A stretch of DNA of 64,000 nucleotides from Rufibacter glacialis. GTDB taxonomy: Bacteria > Bacteroidota > Bacteroidia > Cytophagales > Hymenobacteraceae. Position numbers and translations under genes: made by a program. The stretch spans positions 248,001-312,000 of the forward strand of contig NZ_VKKZ01000024.1 in NCBI RefSeq assembly GCF_008271745.1, given 5' to 3'. Below, in pieces: positions 24,863-33,703 of the stretch; within the stretch, counting starts at the first letter, position 1; each line of letters opens with the position of its first letter. The notes beneath the pieces were generated by a model. The model made no database searches. It had not been told where the DNA came from and saw only the letters and a program-made list of their open reading frames with translations.

Positions 24863-26122
24863 GTGGCAGCATCTACCCCTTTCCCTGAAGAGCAGCATGA
24901 CCCGTATGCCGTTCTGCGCATCCCTGAGTTCAGGCTTTTCGTGTCGGCGAGGTTTTGCATTACGCTGGCCATGCAAATCCAGGCGGTGGTGGTGGGCTGG
25001 CAGATCTATGACATCACCAAAGACCCGTTCTCGCTGGGCTTGATTGGGCTGGTAGAGGCTATTCCTTCTATCACAGTGGCGCTGTATGCCGGCCACGTGG
25101 CCGATATCGTGCCCCGAAAGCGGATCATCATCACGGTGCTCAGCGTGCTGCTTTTCTGTTCGCTGGCCCTATTGTTCTATACCCTTGACCTTGGGAAAGT
25201 GCTGCATGCTTTTGGTACGCTCCCTATCTACTCGGTGATTTTCCTGAGTGGGATTGCCCGCGGCTTCATGGGGCCAGCGGTTTTCTCGTTCATGCCCCAA
25301 CTGCTCCCCGACCGGAAACTGTACGCCAACGCCATCACCTGGAGCAGTACCACCTGGCAGGCAGGCTCGGTGGCAGGCCCGGCCATTGGCGGACTGGTGT
25401 ATGCCTTTGGCGGGGTGACGGCGGCCTTTGGCGTAGATGCGTTTCTGGTGTTGCTGGCGCTGCTCTTGTATGGGTTCATCGCCGGACGGGCCTTGCCGCC
25501 CAGTCAAGGCCCTAAACTCAAGATCAAGGAAAGCTTGCAGACGGGACTTCGGTTTGTGTTCGGGAACCAGATCATCCTGAGCGCCCTGGCCCTGGACATG
25601 TTTGCGGTACTCTTCGGGGGCGCTGTGATCCTGCTTCCTGTGTTTGCCTCTGATATTCTGGAGACCGGGCCGCAGGGACTGGGTCTGTTGCGCTCGGCGC
25701 CGGCTATTGGCTCCGTGACTATGGCCTTGTTTATGGCCTACCGGCCCATCACGTTCCAGGCCGGTAAGAAAATGCTGTGGGCCGTGGCGGGTTTCGGGGC
25801 TTGTATCATTGGGTTCGGTTTGTCAGAGTTGTTCTGGCTGTCTTTTGGCTTGCTGCTGTTAAGCGGCGTGCTGGACAGTATCTCGGTGATCATCCAGTCT
25901 ACGCTGATTCATACCCTCACCCCGGAACACATGAAAGGCCGGGTCTCCAGTGTGAACAACATCTTTGTGGGTTCCAGCAACGAGATAGGCTCCTTTGAAT
26001 CGGGCTTGGCCGCCAAGCTGATGGGCGTAGTACCTTCGGTGGTGTTTGGGGGCTCCATGACGCTGCTCATTGTCGCCTTCACCGCCTGGAAAGCAGATAA
26101 ACTCCGGAAGCTGAGCTTGTAA
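24863..26122 (+). CDS. MFS transporter (EntS/MFS_3-like exporter)
   Basis: A 419-residue major facilitator protein with about 12 membrane helices in the inner membrane. The first helices carry RLFVSARFCITLAMQIQAVV and GHVADIVPRKRIIITV (the conserved loop 2-3 motif); the second half has RSAPAIGSVTMALFMAYRP and HTLTPEHMKGRVSSVNNIFV. The layout is that of enterobactin-exporter-like MFS_3 proteins, but no siderophore gene is near, so the substrate is open. The GTG at 24863 is chosen because the frame-opening TTG at 24839 lies inside the candidate promoter box; there is no ATG before the first helix. A strong hairpin follows. Confidence 0.88.
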   Translation: MAASTPFPEEQHDPYAVLRIPEFRLFVSARFCITLAMQIQAVVVGWQIYDITKDPFSLGLIGLVEAIPSITVALYAGHVADIVPRKRIIITVLSVLLFCSLALLFYTLDLGKVLHAFGTLPIYSVIFLSGIARGFMGPAVFSFMPQLLPDRKLYANAITWSSTTWQAGSVAGPAIGGLVYAFGGVTAAFGVDAFLVLLALLLYGFIAGRALPPSQGPKLKIKESLQTGLRFVFGNQIILSALALDMFAVLFGGAVILLPVFASDILETGPQGLGLLRSAPAIGSVTMALFMAYRPITFQAGKKMLWAVAGFGACIIGFGLSELFWLSFGLLLLSGVLDSISVIIQSTLIHTLTPEHMKGRVSSVNNIFVGSSNEIGSFESGLAAKLMGVVPSVVFGGSMTLLIVAFTAWKADKLRKLSL

Positions 26123-26139
26123 AACCTCTTGGATAAGTA

Positions 26140-26207
26140 ATAACCGACACTCCCTGTTTTATGCCTCTTTCAGTGAAAAGGAGCCTGAAACAGGGAGTGT
26201 CGGTTAT
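26140..26207 (+). terminator. Terminator-like long hairpin enclosing a family A core
   Basis: A perfect 20-bp stem, ATAACCGACACTCCCTGTTT with its complement, 18 bp after the MFS stop. The inner part (TGCCTCTTTC / GAAAAGGAGCC) has family A character, showing a family A palindrome acting as the tip of a larger terminator hairpin. Confidence 0.75.
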
Positions 26208-26254
26208 AGAAGTGCCGCCTTTCGTGGCAGGCCTCTTTTTCATTGGCGCTTTCT

Positions 26255-26459
26255 CTGGCGCGAGTCTCCAGACTCGTGCCTACGGATAAGGGGTGATCTC
26301 CAGACTACCCTCGCTGCACCGCAGCGAACCCACGCATTGCCAAGTTCTATGGCCCAGATATAAATCAACCTCATTCCAACTCAGCAATCTTACCTGTGGT
26401 TCCCGGCGAGTCTGGAGACTCGCATCATCCTTTGTCACGAGACTTTAGTCTCGCGCCAG
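26255..26459. repeat. 205-bp element with hairpin-shaped 24-bp terminal inverted repeats
   Basis: The ends are CTGGCGCGAG-TCTCCAGA-CTCGTG on the left and, read inward from the right, CTGGCGCGAG-ACTAAAGT-CTCGTG. The outer 10 and inner 6 bases are identical, and the middle parts differ in a way that keeps each arm self-complementary. Bases 26396-26459 recur inverted at 62943-63006 with six mismatches over 64 bp. It carries no gene. Confidence 0.8.
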
Positions 26460-26470
26460 TTGGTTTATTT

Positions 26471-26522
26471 AAACCTGTGAGGTTTTGAAAACCTGTGAGG
26501 TTTTCAAAACCTCACAGGTTTT
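26471..26522. repeat. Family B palindrome, extended copy
   Basis: A direct repeat of AACCTGTGAGGTTTT followed by its inverted complement (AAAACCTCACAGGTTTT). It is 12 bp from the 205-bp hairpin-ended element and upstream of the HlyD/RND genes' 3' end. Confidence 0.85.
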
Positions 26523-26605
26523 CCTTTTAGGCCCCTTTTCTTAGAAACAGGCCTTAAACGCTTTCTCTTAGCTCCCATCACCACAAAACCAAGGAGCATG
26601 TGCCG

Positions 26606-27760
26606 TTATTCCTCTTCCCCGGCGTTCTCCTGCATGGCTAGCAAGTTATGCGCTCCTTTCACGGCTATCTGAGTAGAGGTTTGCAGCTCAGCGGGCAGTG
26701 CTACTTCCACAAAGCCATTGCCCTTGAGGCCCGTGGTGACCTCTATGCGCTTGAACTGGTGGTTGGGGTTGCCTACAAAGATGTACGAAGCGCCTTCGAA
26801 CTGCACCAGGGCGCTCTCCGGTAGAGAAGTCACGGTTCTGGCTTTGGTTTGGATGGTGGCCGTGACGTACATGCCGGGCAGGAGTTCGTGCTCATTGGCG
26901 TGGGCCAGGTGGGCGTGGACGGGAATGGTTTTGTCGCCTTCCACGCTGTGGCCTACCAGCAGGATCTTAGCGGTGCGGGGCGTAGGATCATTGGCGAGGG
27001 TATAGGTAAGAGACTGGCCCTTCTGCAGGTACGGCACGTCTTTCTCGAAGGCGTTCAGTTTCAGGTGCAGGTCATCAGTGTTCACCAACTCAAAAAGCAC
27101 GTCTGAGGGATTCACCATCTTGCCCACGTTAGCCATGGTGTTCTTCACGAACCCGTTGATGGGCGAGAGCACGCTGATAGTGCGGTTGATCTTGCCGTTC
27201 TGCAAGCGCGCCGGGTTGATGTTGATCATGAGCAGTTTCTCTTTGAGGGCGGCCAGGCTGTTCAGCAAGACTTCCCGCTCCGTCCTGATCTGCTGCAGGT
27301 TCTTGAGGGCACCCACTTTCTCCTGGGTCAGTTCCTGCTGGCGTTGCAGTTCCAGGTTGGCCAGTTGCAGGCGGGCCCGGGCGTCTAAATAATCTTGTTG
27401 CAGTTGCACGTAGTCCTGGTGTTGGAGGGTGGCAAGCACCTGTCCTTTATTCACGTGCTGGCCCGGCAGCAGGTTCAAGGTCTTCACGAAGCCCCCGTAC
27501 GGCACCGACACGCTCACCATGCTGGTGGGGGGCACGTCAATCTCGCCGGAAAGCTGGAGGGTGCTGCCTAGTTGCTGCTGGGATGCCCCGCCCAACTCAA
27601 TGCCAGCGTTCTGCATCTGCTGCGGGGTAAGCGTGAGAACGCCTTCGGCAGGGGCCGATGTAGTGGTGGGGGCAGCCGCTGTTTCAGGGTCTTTTTTCTC
27701 AGAACACGCTGAAACCAGGAGGAGTGCTGCCAGGGATAAAGTATAGAAAGATGCTTTCAT
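26606..27760 (-). CDS. RND efflux periplasmic adaptor (CusB/CzcB-like membrane-fusion lipoprotein)
   Basis: A 384-residue membrane-fusion protein that joins the inner-membrane pump to the outer-membrane channel. The N-terminus is a lipoprotein signal (MKASFYTLSLAALLLVSAC, Cys at residue 19). Next come the barrel-sandwich halves (VSVPYGGFVKTLNLLPGQHV near 85 and SPINGFVKNTMANVGKMVNP near 200), a long helical hairpin between them, then the beta-barrel (TDDLHLKLNAFEKDVPYLQ) and the membrane-proximal domain (VTTGLKGNGFVEV). No His/Met-rich metal-binding N-terminal extension is seen. It starts 2 bp after the pump gene stop, so the two are one transcript. Confidence 0.92.
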   Translation of the reverse strand: MKASFYTLSLAALLLVSACSEKKDPETAAAPTTTSAPAEGVLTLTPQQMQNAGIELGGASQQQLGSTLQLSGEIDVPPTSMVSVSVPYGGFVKTLNLLPGQHVNKGQVLATLQHQDYVQLQQDYLDARARLQLANLELQRQQELTQEKVGALKNLQQIRTEREVLLNSLAALKEKLLMININPARLQNGKINRTISVLSPINGFVKNTMANVGKMVNPSDVLFELVNTDDLHLKLNAFEKDVPYLQKGQSLTYTLANDPTPRTAKILLVGHSVEGDKTIPVHAHLAHANEHELLPGMYVTATIQTKARTVTSLPESALVQFEGASYIFVGNPNHQFKRIEVTTGLKGNGFVEVALPAELQTSTQIAVKGAHNLLAMQENAGEEE

Positions 27761-27762
27761 GA

Positions 27763-30700
27763 TTATTGGCCTCCTAAGTACTGGAGTTGATAAAGGTTTA
27801 CTTGATAGTCCAGCAGGAGCTGGAGGTAGTTTTGCTGGGTGCGCAGCTGTTGGTCGGCGGCCTGGAGGTAACTCAGGTAACTGACTTCACCGCTGCGGTA
27901 AGCTTTGTTGGCTTGGGTGAGGGCCAGGCGGGCGTTGGCCAGCACCTGTTGCTGGTAGAACCGCAGGCTCTGGCGCAGGCGCGCATGGTTTTCCTGGGCT
28001 GCCTGCCATTGGGCCTGCAACTGGTGCTGCTGGTTCTGAAGCGTGGCCTGGGCGGCTTGTATTTCTAGCTGGGCGGCTTTCACGCGGCTGTTCTGCGCCC
28101 CCCGGAACAACGGAATAGCCAGCCCGGCCTCCACGCCCTGGAACCGCTGACTGCGGTCTGCGGCCGTTTCTGTGCGTCCGTTGAGTTCATAAGTGCCAAT
28201 CAAAGACTGGTTGAAGTAGCCCAGCATGAGGTCGGGGGCCAGTTTGCTTTTCTCTACCTGCCGTTCCCGGTCTGCCACGGTGATTTGCTGCTGGTACACC
28301 TGCAACAGCGGGTGGTTTTCCTGGGCCAGGAGTTGGGCGGGCAAGCTGTCGGGTTGCAGGGGTTGGGGAAGAATCGCCAATGGCTGCGGGGCCTGCACCA
28401 GCGCGTTCAATTGCGCCTGGGCCACGGCCAAAGCCGCCTGGTTCTGCCGAAGCCGGTCAGAGAGTTCCAGACGTTGGGTGGTGGCGGTGGTTTTTTCCAG
28501 CAGACCCGTCTCCCCGGTTCTGAACCTGACCTCGGCGGCTTTCTCCAGTACCTGGAAGATGCTGTCTTGCCGCTGCAACAGCGTTTGGGCCTGGTGCAGA
28601 TACGCCAGTTGCGCGTACGCCTGCTTTACCTGGAACACCAGTTCATGCTGCTGCAGGCTCAGTTGCCCCTGGCTCAGGTTCTTCTGTTCCTGCAAGAGCT
28701 GGCCCTGCGCCTTCCAGACCGTGGGGAACGGAATGGTCTGGCTCACGCCCAGACGGTTGTCGGTGACGGGGCTGTTGAGTTGGCCGTGCTCGTAGAGGAT
28801 TTCAGTCTTGGGCAGATCCACGGCGGTTTTCTGCAGGGCTCCGCGCACCTCCACTTCTAGGGCGGCGCTTTTGAGCTGTTGGTTGTTTTGCCGGGCCAGG
28901 TCTAGCACTTGCGTCAAAGTCATGGGCTGCGGAACAGCAGGGGCCTGCGCCCGGGCTTCCTGCGGCAGCAGGAAGCCCAGCGGCAATAGCCACAACAGCG
29001 CCGCCTTGCCCGTTTTGAAGCCCTTTTCTGAAAAGTAGTACAAAATGGGCAGCACCACCAGCGTGAGCAGCGTGGCGGAGATCAGCCCACCGATCACCAC
29101 CGTGGCCAGGGGTTTCTGTACTTCGGCCCCGGCCGAATTGGAGAGGGCCATGGGCAGGAAGCCCAGCGAGGCCACCGTGGCCGTCATGATAATAGGGCGT
29201 AGGCGCGCGGCCGTTCCCTCCCGTATGATTTGTTCCAGGTTGGTCATGCCACCGGCTTTTAGTTGGTTGAAATAGCCTATCATCACAATTCCGTTGAGCA
29301 CCGCCACCCCGAAGAGCGCAATGAAGCCCACGCCCGCCGAGATGCTGAACGGCATGTCGCGCAGGAGCAGGGCCAGCACGCCGCCAATGGCGGAGAGCGG
29401 AATGGCCGTGAACACCAGAATGGATTGCTTTACTGATTTAAAGGCGAAGAACAGGAGCACGAAGATGAGCGCCAAGGCCAGCGGGACTGCCACCGAGAGC
29501 CGTTCCTTGGCCTCCAGCAGGTTCTGGAACTCGCCGCCGTAGGTGATGGTGTAGCCGGGCGGCAGCTTGATCTGGGCGTCTATCTTCTGCTGGATCTCCG
29601 TGACAATGCTTTGCACGTCCCGGTTACGCACGTTGAACCCAATGGTGATGCGGCGGCGGGTGCCGTCGCGCTGGATCTGGTTGGGGCTGTCTTTCATCTC
29701 CACCTTAGCAATGTGCTCCAGCGGAATCTGCAGGCCGGCCGCGTTGCTCACGTACAGGCGCTGCACATCTGAGATGTCCTGGCGGTTCTGCTGGTTCAGG
29801 CGCACCACCAGGTCAAAGCGTTTCTCGCCCTCATAGACCTGGCCGGCCACTTCGCCGGCGAAGGCCGCCGTCACGGTGCGGTTCACGTCCTGAATGGTGA
29901 GGCCGTAGCGGGCTATCTGTTCCCGGTCATAGGCCACCACCACCTGCGGCAGGCCGCTCATCTCCTCAATGTACAGGTCTTGGGCGCCTTCAATGGGTTG
30001 TACCAGCTTGCCTATTTTCTGGGCGTATTTGGCCAGTTGGTCTACATCATCGCCGTAGATCTTGAGCACCACGTCTTGCCGCGCACCGGTCATGAGTTCG
30101 TTGAAGCGCATCTGAATGGGCTGCTGCACCCCAAAAGAGGCCTGCGGAAGATGTGCTTTCAGCACGGCCGACATTTTCTCGGCTAGTTCTACGCGGGTGC
30201 TGGCACTCGTCCACTCGTCGCGCTCCTTGAGCACCACAATCATGTCGCCCAGTTCCACGGGGTTGGGCTCGGTGGGTACTTCGGCGGAGCCGATCTTGGT
30301 GACCACTTTCTCCACCTCGGGAAATTTTTCCTTGAGCACCTGTGACGCTTTCTGCACGACCTTGATGGTCTCATTGAGCGAGCTGCCGGTGAGCAGGCGG
30401 GTTTCTATGGCAAAATCCCCCTCGTCCAGCGATGGGATGAACTCGCCGCCCATGCGCGTGAAAAGAAACACCGAGACCACGAAAAGAGTCAGGGACACGC
30501 CCAGTACCAGCCCTTTGGCCTTGAGCGCCGCGGAGAGCAAGGGCTGGTAGGCCCGGTTGATGGCATTCATGATGCGGTCAGAGATGTTCTCTTTGTGCAC
30601 GGTCTTGCGGCTCAGCACCAGCGAGGCCATCATGGGCACGTACGTCAGCGAGAGCAAAAAAGCACCCAAAATGGCGAACGAAACGGTTTGGGCCATGGGT

Positions 30701-32133
30701 TTGAACATCTTGCCCTCAATGCCCACCAGTGCCAGAATGGGCAGGTACACAATCAGGATGATGATCTGCCCAAACGAGGCGAAGCCCATCATCTTGCCCG
30801 CTGAGCTTTTTACCTCCTCGTCCATCTCTTGGCGCGAGAGCTTCTGGATGCCCAGCGCCGAATAGTTGCTGACGTGGATGCGGTGGATGACGCTTTCCAC
30901 AATGATCACGGCCCCGTCTACAATCAGCCCGAAGTCCAGCGCCCCCAAACTCATCAGGTTGCCAGACACCCCAAACACGTTCATGAGCGAGATGGCGAAC
31001 AGCATGGCCAGCGGAATCACCGAGGCCACCACCAAGCCCGCCCGCCAATTGCCCAGCAACAGCACCAGCACGAAGACCACGATCAAAGCGCCCTCGGCCA
31101 GGTTTTTCTGCACGGTGTTGATGGCGCGGTCTACCAGTTTGGTGCGGTCCAGGAAGGGTTCCAGCTCTACGCCCGGCGGCAGGGTTTTCCTGATCTCCGC
31201 AATTTTATCTTTCACCCGCTTGATCACCTCTGACGAATTCTCACCCTTGAGCATCATGACAATGCCGCCGGCCACCTCGCCTTTCTCGTTCACCATAGCA
31301 CCGTACCTAATGGCCGAACCCTCGCGTACCTCGGCCACGTCTCTGATAAGCACCGGGGTGCCGCTGGCGGTGTTGGTGACCACAATGCGGCCAATGTCTT
31401 CGGGGGTTTTCACCAGGCCCTCGGTGCGGATGAAGTAGGCGTTGGGATCTTTCTCAATGTAGGCGCCGCCCGCGTTAGCGTTGTTCTGCTCCAGGGCGGT
31501 GAAGATCTGACCAATGGTAAGGTTAAAACTGCGCAGCTTCTCTGGGTTGATGGCCACCTCGTACTGCTTCAGCTTGCCGCCAAAACTGCTGACCTCGGCC
31601 ACGCCGGGCGTGCCCAGCAACTGCCGCCGCACAATCCAGTCTTGGATGGTACGCAGCTCGGTGGCGTTGTACTTGCTTTCATAGCCCGGGGCCGGTCTTA
31701 GCTCATACTGGTAAATCTCGCCCAGACCACTGGAGATAGGCGCTAGGGTGGGAGTGCCCATACCCTCGGGGATCTGTTCACCAGCCTCCCGCAGCTTCTC
31801 CGTGATCTGCTGGCGGGCCCAATAGATATCGCGGCCCTCGTCAAAGACCACCGTGACCAGAGAAAGCCCGAAACGGGAGAATGACCTGATCTCCGTGACG
31901 CCCGGCACGCTGGCCACCGCTTGTTCCACGGGGAAGGAGATGAGCCGTTCTACTTCCTGTGCGCCCAGAGACGGTGACACGGTAATGACTTGTACCTGGT
32001 TGTTGGTGATGTCTGGCACGGCATCAATGGGCAGGCGCTGCAGGTTGTACACCCCCCAGGCCACCAGGGCCACCGTGAACAGCCCCACAATGAGCTTGTT
32101 CTTGATGGAAAAATCTATAATCTTCTGTAACAT
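27763..32133 (-). CDS. CzcA-type heavy-metal RND pump fused to a TolC-like outer-membrane factor
   Basis: A 1456-residue fusion. Residues 1 to about 1040 form a complete heavy-metal RND pump: 12 membrane helices, two periplasmic porter domains, and the TM4 motif DFGLIVDGAVIIVE (Asp near 400 and 406, Glu near 413). That motif is typical of CzcA-type proton-driven export of divalent Zn, Co, Ni or Cd rather than CusA Cu/Ag pumps. A signal-like hydrophobic stretch ending in ARAQA follows at about 1045-1064. Residues 1070-1456 form an outer-membrane-factor domain (MTLTQVLDLARQNNQQLKSA, repeated coiled coils). No stop or frameshift separates the parts. Such fusions recur in Bacteroidota. The adaptor gene follows after 2 bp. 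Confidence 0.93.
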   Translation of the reverse strand: MLQKIIDFSIKNKLIVGLFTVALVAWGVYNLQRLPIDAVPDITNNQVQVITVSPSLGAQEVERLISFPVEQAVASVPGVTEIRSFSRFGLSLVTVVFDEGRDIYWARQQITEKLREAGEQIPEGMGTPTLAPISSGLGEIYQYELRPAPGYESKYNATELRTIQDWIVRRQLLGTPGVAEVSSFGGKLKQYEVAINPEKLRSFNLTIGQIFTALEQNNANAGGAYIEKDPNAYFIRTEGLVKTPEDIGRIVVTNTASGTPVLIRDVAEVREGSAIRYGAMVNEKGEVAGGIVMMLKGENSSEVIKRVKDKIAEIRKTLPPGVELEPFLDRTKLVDRAINTVQKNLAEGALIVVFVLVLLLGNWRAGLVVASVIPLAMLFAISLMNVFGVSGNLMSLGALDFGLIVDGAVIIVESVIHRIHVSNYSALGIQKLSRQEMDEEVKSSAGKMMGFASFGQIIILIVYLPILALVGIEGKMFKPMAQTVSFAILGAFLLSLTYVPMMASLVLSRKTVHKENISDRIMNAINRAYQPLLSAALKAKGLVLGVSLTLFVVSVFLFTRMGGEFIPSLDEGDFAIETRLLTGSSLNETIKVVQKASQVLKEKFPEVEKVVTKIGSAEVPTEPNPVELGDMIVVLKERDEWTSASTRVELAEKMSAVLKAHLPQASFGVQQPIQMRFNELMTGARQDVVLKIYGDDVDQLAKYAQKIGKLVQPIEGAQDLYIEEMSGLPQVVVAYDREQIARYGLTIQDVNRTVTAAFAGEVAGQVYEGEKRFDLVVRLNQQNRQDISDVQRLYVSNAAGLQIPLEHIAKVEMKDSPNQIQRDGTRRRITIGFNVRNRDVQSIVTEIQQKIDAQIKLPPGYTITYGGEFQNLLEAKERLSVAVPLALALIFVLLFFAFKSVKQSILVFTAIPLSAIGGVLALLLRDMPFSISAGVGFIALFGVAVLNGIVMIGYFNQLKAGGMTNLEQIIREGTAARLRPIIMTATVASLGFLPMALSNSAGAEVQKPLATVVIGGLISATLLTLVVLPILYYFSEKGFKTGKAALLWLLPLGFLLPQEARAQAPAVPQPMTLTQVLDLARQNNQQLKSAALEVEVRGALQKTAVDLPKTEILYEHGQLNSPVTDNRLGVSQTIPFPTVWKAQGQLLQEQKNLSQGQLSLQQHELVFQVKQAYAQLAYLHQAQTLLQRQDSIFQVLEKAAEVRFRTGETGLLEKTTATTQRLELSDRLRQNQAALAVAQAQLNALVQAPQPLAILPQPLQPDSLPAQLLAQENHPLLQVYQQQITVADRERQVEKSKLAPDLMLGYFNQSLIGTYELNGRTETAADRSQRFQGVEAGLAIPLFRGAQNSRVKAAQLEIQAAQATLQNQQHQLQAQWQAAQENHARLRQSLRFYQQQVLANARLALTQANKAYRSGEVSYLSYLQAADQQLRTQQNYLQLLLDYQVNLYQLQYLGGQ

Positions 32134-32498
32134 GTTCTTGAATAAATCCAGAGCTGCCTACCTCCTGTGGGAGGCAAAAAGCAGCAGAAGAAAAGCCCGT
32201 ACCCTCAGCTTAAAGCCTTGGCTGCCGGGACATGGAATACTGATTGGGATTGGATAGTTGTTGGCGCTTCCGCGCGCAAGAATTGCTTTTGCTGCAATGT
32301 CTTCTGCGCTGCCAAGCGTTTTGGTTTGGGGGCTGTTTTAGGAAAAAAGCCTTGAAACGTGCCTATGGGTTTCTAATGCCTGAAGCAAGTTGCCCCCGAA
32401 ACACAGCAGCAGAGATGCGTGGCCAGCTGCCCTTTTACAAGACAGGAACAGCGTAGCGCATTTGCCGGAAAATCAGCAAAACTATCCAGGAAGAGGGG
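32134..32498. other. Gap upstream of the RND pump
   Basis: About 365 bp with one family A palindrome (32324-32360) and no supported gene. It should contain the promoter of the efflux operon. No two-component regulator or metal-sensor gene lies in or next to it. Confidence 0.4.
32324..32360. repeat. Family A dispersed palindrome
   Basis: The left arm GTTTGGGGGCTGTTTTAGG and right arm AAAAAAGCCTTGAAACG form an imperfect inverted repeat. Confidence 0.6.
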
Positions 32499-32879
32499 TT
32501 AGGCCAACTGGGGCGGTTGCCAGATGCTGCCCGTGAAGAAATCAGGGACAGAAGGCGTGAAGAGGGTGTATTGTTGGGGTTCCTGCAGGTCTAGCGCCCG
32601 CAGCGGGGATTGCAGCAAGGGCATGGCCACAAAGAAGTCGTACGCCGAGTTGCCTAGCTGTTTAAGCGGAAGTTGGTCATGGTTCTCTGACCGGGTGTTT
32701 TCCTCGCCCTGGTAATGCATGTCCAGGAAGTCCACAAACCGCAGCGGCCCGTTCAGGGCCTGGTGGGTCTGGTAATGCTGCAGCAGGAAAGAGATTTTGG
32801 AAAGCTCATGCAGATCAGAGTTGGGCAGCAGAGAGCCCAGGAACAGGTAAGCCGCAAAAAAGATAACTCTGAGTCTCAA
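32499..32879 (-). CDS. Small exported protein of a family found beside Bacteroidota metal-efflux pumps
   Basis: A 126-residue protein from the TTG at 32879; the frame continues to 32999, but the added residues precede the hydrophobic signal (MRLRVIFFAAYLFLGSLL) and look untranslated. The mature part has HELSKISFLLQHYQTHQAL, then FVDFLDMHYQGEENTRSENH and LPLKQ. I recall the order 'L-x2-H-(Y/F)...FL-x-MHY...D-x-LPxK' from small proteins next to heavy-metal RND genes in this phylum, so the His-rich motif may bind metal (recollection plus inference, not a search result). It lies 365 bp upstream of the pump on the same strand. Confidence 0.75.
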   Translation of the reverse strand: MRLRVIFFAAYLFLGSLLPNSDLHELSKISFLLQHYQTHQALNGPLRFVDFLDMHYQGEENTRSENHDQLPLKQLGNSAYDFFVAMPLLQSPLRALDLQEPQQYTLFTPSVPDFFTGSIWQPPQLA

Positions 32880-33247
32880 GGTGCTGGAGGTGGAACCGCA
32901 GCAAATATAGGTAGTCCAACCGGGTTTTGGTAATGGTTTGTGGGAAACAGGCATTTTCTGGATAGCCTCCTTGGCGGAAGCCCTTCTTCGGCTTGCCAAA
33001 CGTAGCCACAGGTAAGATGCCTTTGGTTTAGAGGCCGTTTAAAGAAAACAGGCCTTAAAAGACCATCCGCCGCTAAATTTCCTGCTTTTCTATTCTTAGC
33101 GGTGGAATGAGGCAAGACTACCACAACCACTGGCTTAACGGGGCATCCTGCGTAGAAATCTATTTTCCTCATTAGGCTTGAAAAACCACCAGCGGGTTTC
33201 CAGGCTGTTTTGGGAAATGGAGCCTGAATGTAAATAGATCCTAAACA
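32880..33247. other. Gap between the small efflux-associated gene and THX terminator
   Basis: About 370 bp with family A palindromes at 33026-33060 and 33201-33231 and no supported gene. Confidence 0.4.
33026..33060. repeat. Family A dispersed palindrome
   Basis: The left arm GTTTAGAGGCCGTTTAAAG and right arm AAAACAGGCCTTAAAAG pair across most of their length. Confidence 0.65.
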
Positions 33248-33283
33248 AAGAGGCCCTGCTGAAATGCTTCAGCAGGGCCTCTT
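33248..33283 (-). terminator. Terminator of the THX gene
   Basis: A perfect 16-bp stem (AAGAGGCCCTGCTGAA with TTCAGCAGGGCCTCTT) and 4-nt loop, 20 bp beyond the THX stop. Confidence 0.9.
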
Positions 33284-33303
33284 CTTGCTAGTGAGCGATT
33301 TTG

Positions 33304-33426
33304 TTATTTCTTGACAACCAGCTTAGCGGCTTTGGTGGCCGCGTTTTTGGCTTTCTTAGGACGGCTGTTGCCGAAAGAGCCTTTGCTGATTTTGCCTTTC
33401 TTACTTTTTACATCTCCTTTTCCCAT
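33304..33426 (-). CDS. 30S ribosomal protein THX
   Basis: A 40-residue, very basic protein that starts MGKGDVKSKKGKISKGSFGN and ends AATKAAKLVVKK, the known THX sequence type of Bacteroidota. In Thermus the homologue sits in the head of the 30S subunit and stabilises 16S rRNA. The ATG at 33426 is the only candidate. It diverges from uvrA and has its own strong terminator. Confidence 0.95.
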   Translation of the reverse strand: MGKGDVKSKKGKISKGSFGNSRPKKAKNAATKAAKLVVKK

Positions 33427-33612
33427 GGTGGTACTACTTTAACTGTAAGTGAAACAATAGGTGATAGGTTCTCTCATGCGAGAGGGACGGCAAGAAAGTT
33501 ACAAAGTTTACGTAATAACCGCAAGTTTCTTGTTTGGCGTTTCCGGGAGATGGTTAGAAAAGGAGCTTATAACCGGCTGGGAATGGACCTTCTAAATCCG
33601 GTTGCGTATGCC

Positions 33613-33620
33613 TACCTTTG
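33613..33620 (+). promoter_or_regulatory. Candidate -7 box for uvrA
   Basis: TACCTTTG matches TAnnTTTG and lies 83 bp upstream of the uvrA ATG. No clear -33 element at the usual distance. Confidence 0.45.
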
Positions 33621-33703
33621 CGGTTTGGCCTCCGCTTGTTTTAAACCCGGGGAAACAGAATTATTCTGCCGCGGTTGTTGTTCTGGAGAGGCTATAATTT
33701 CTT

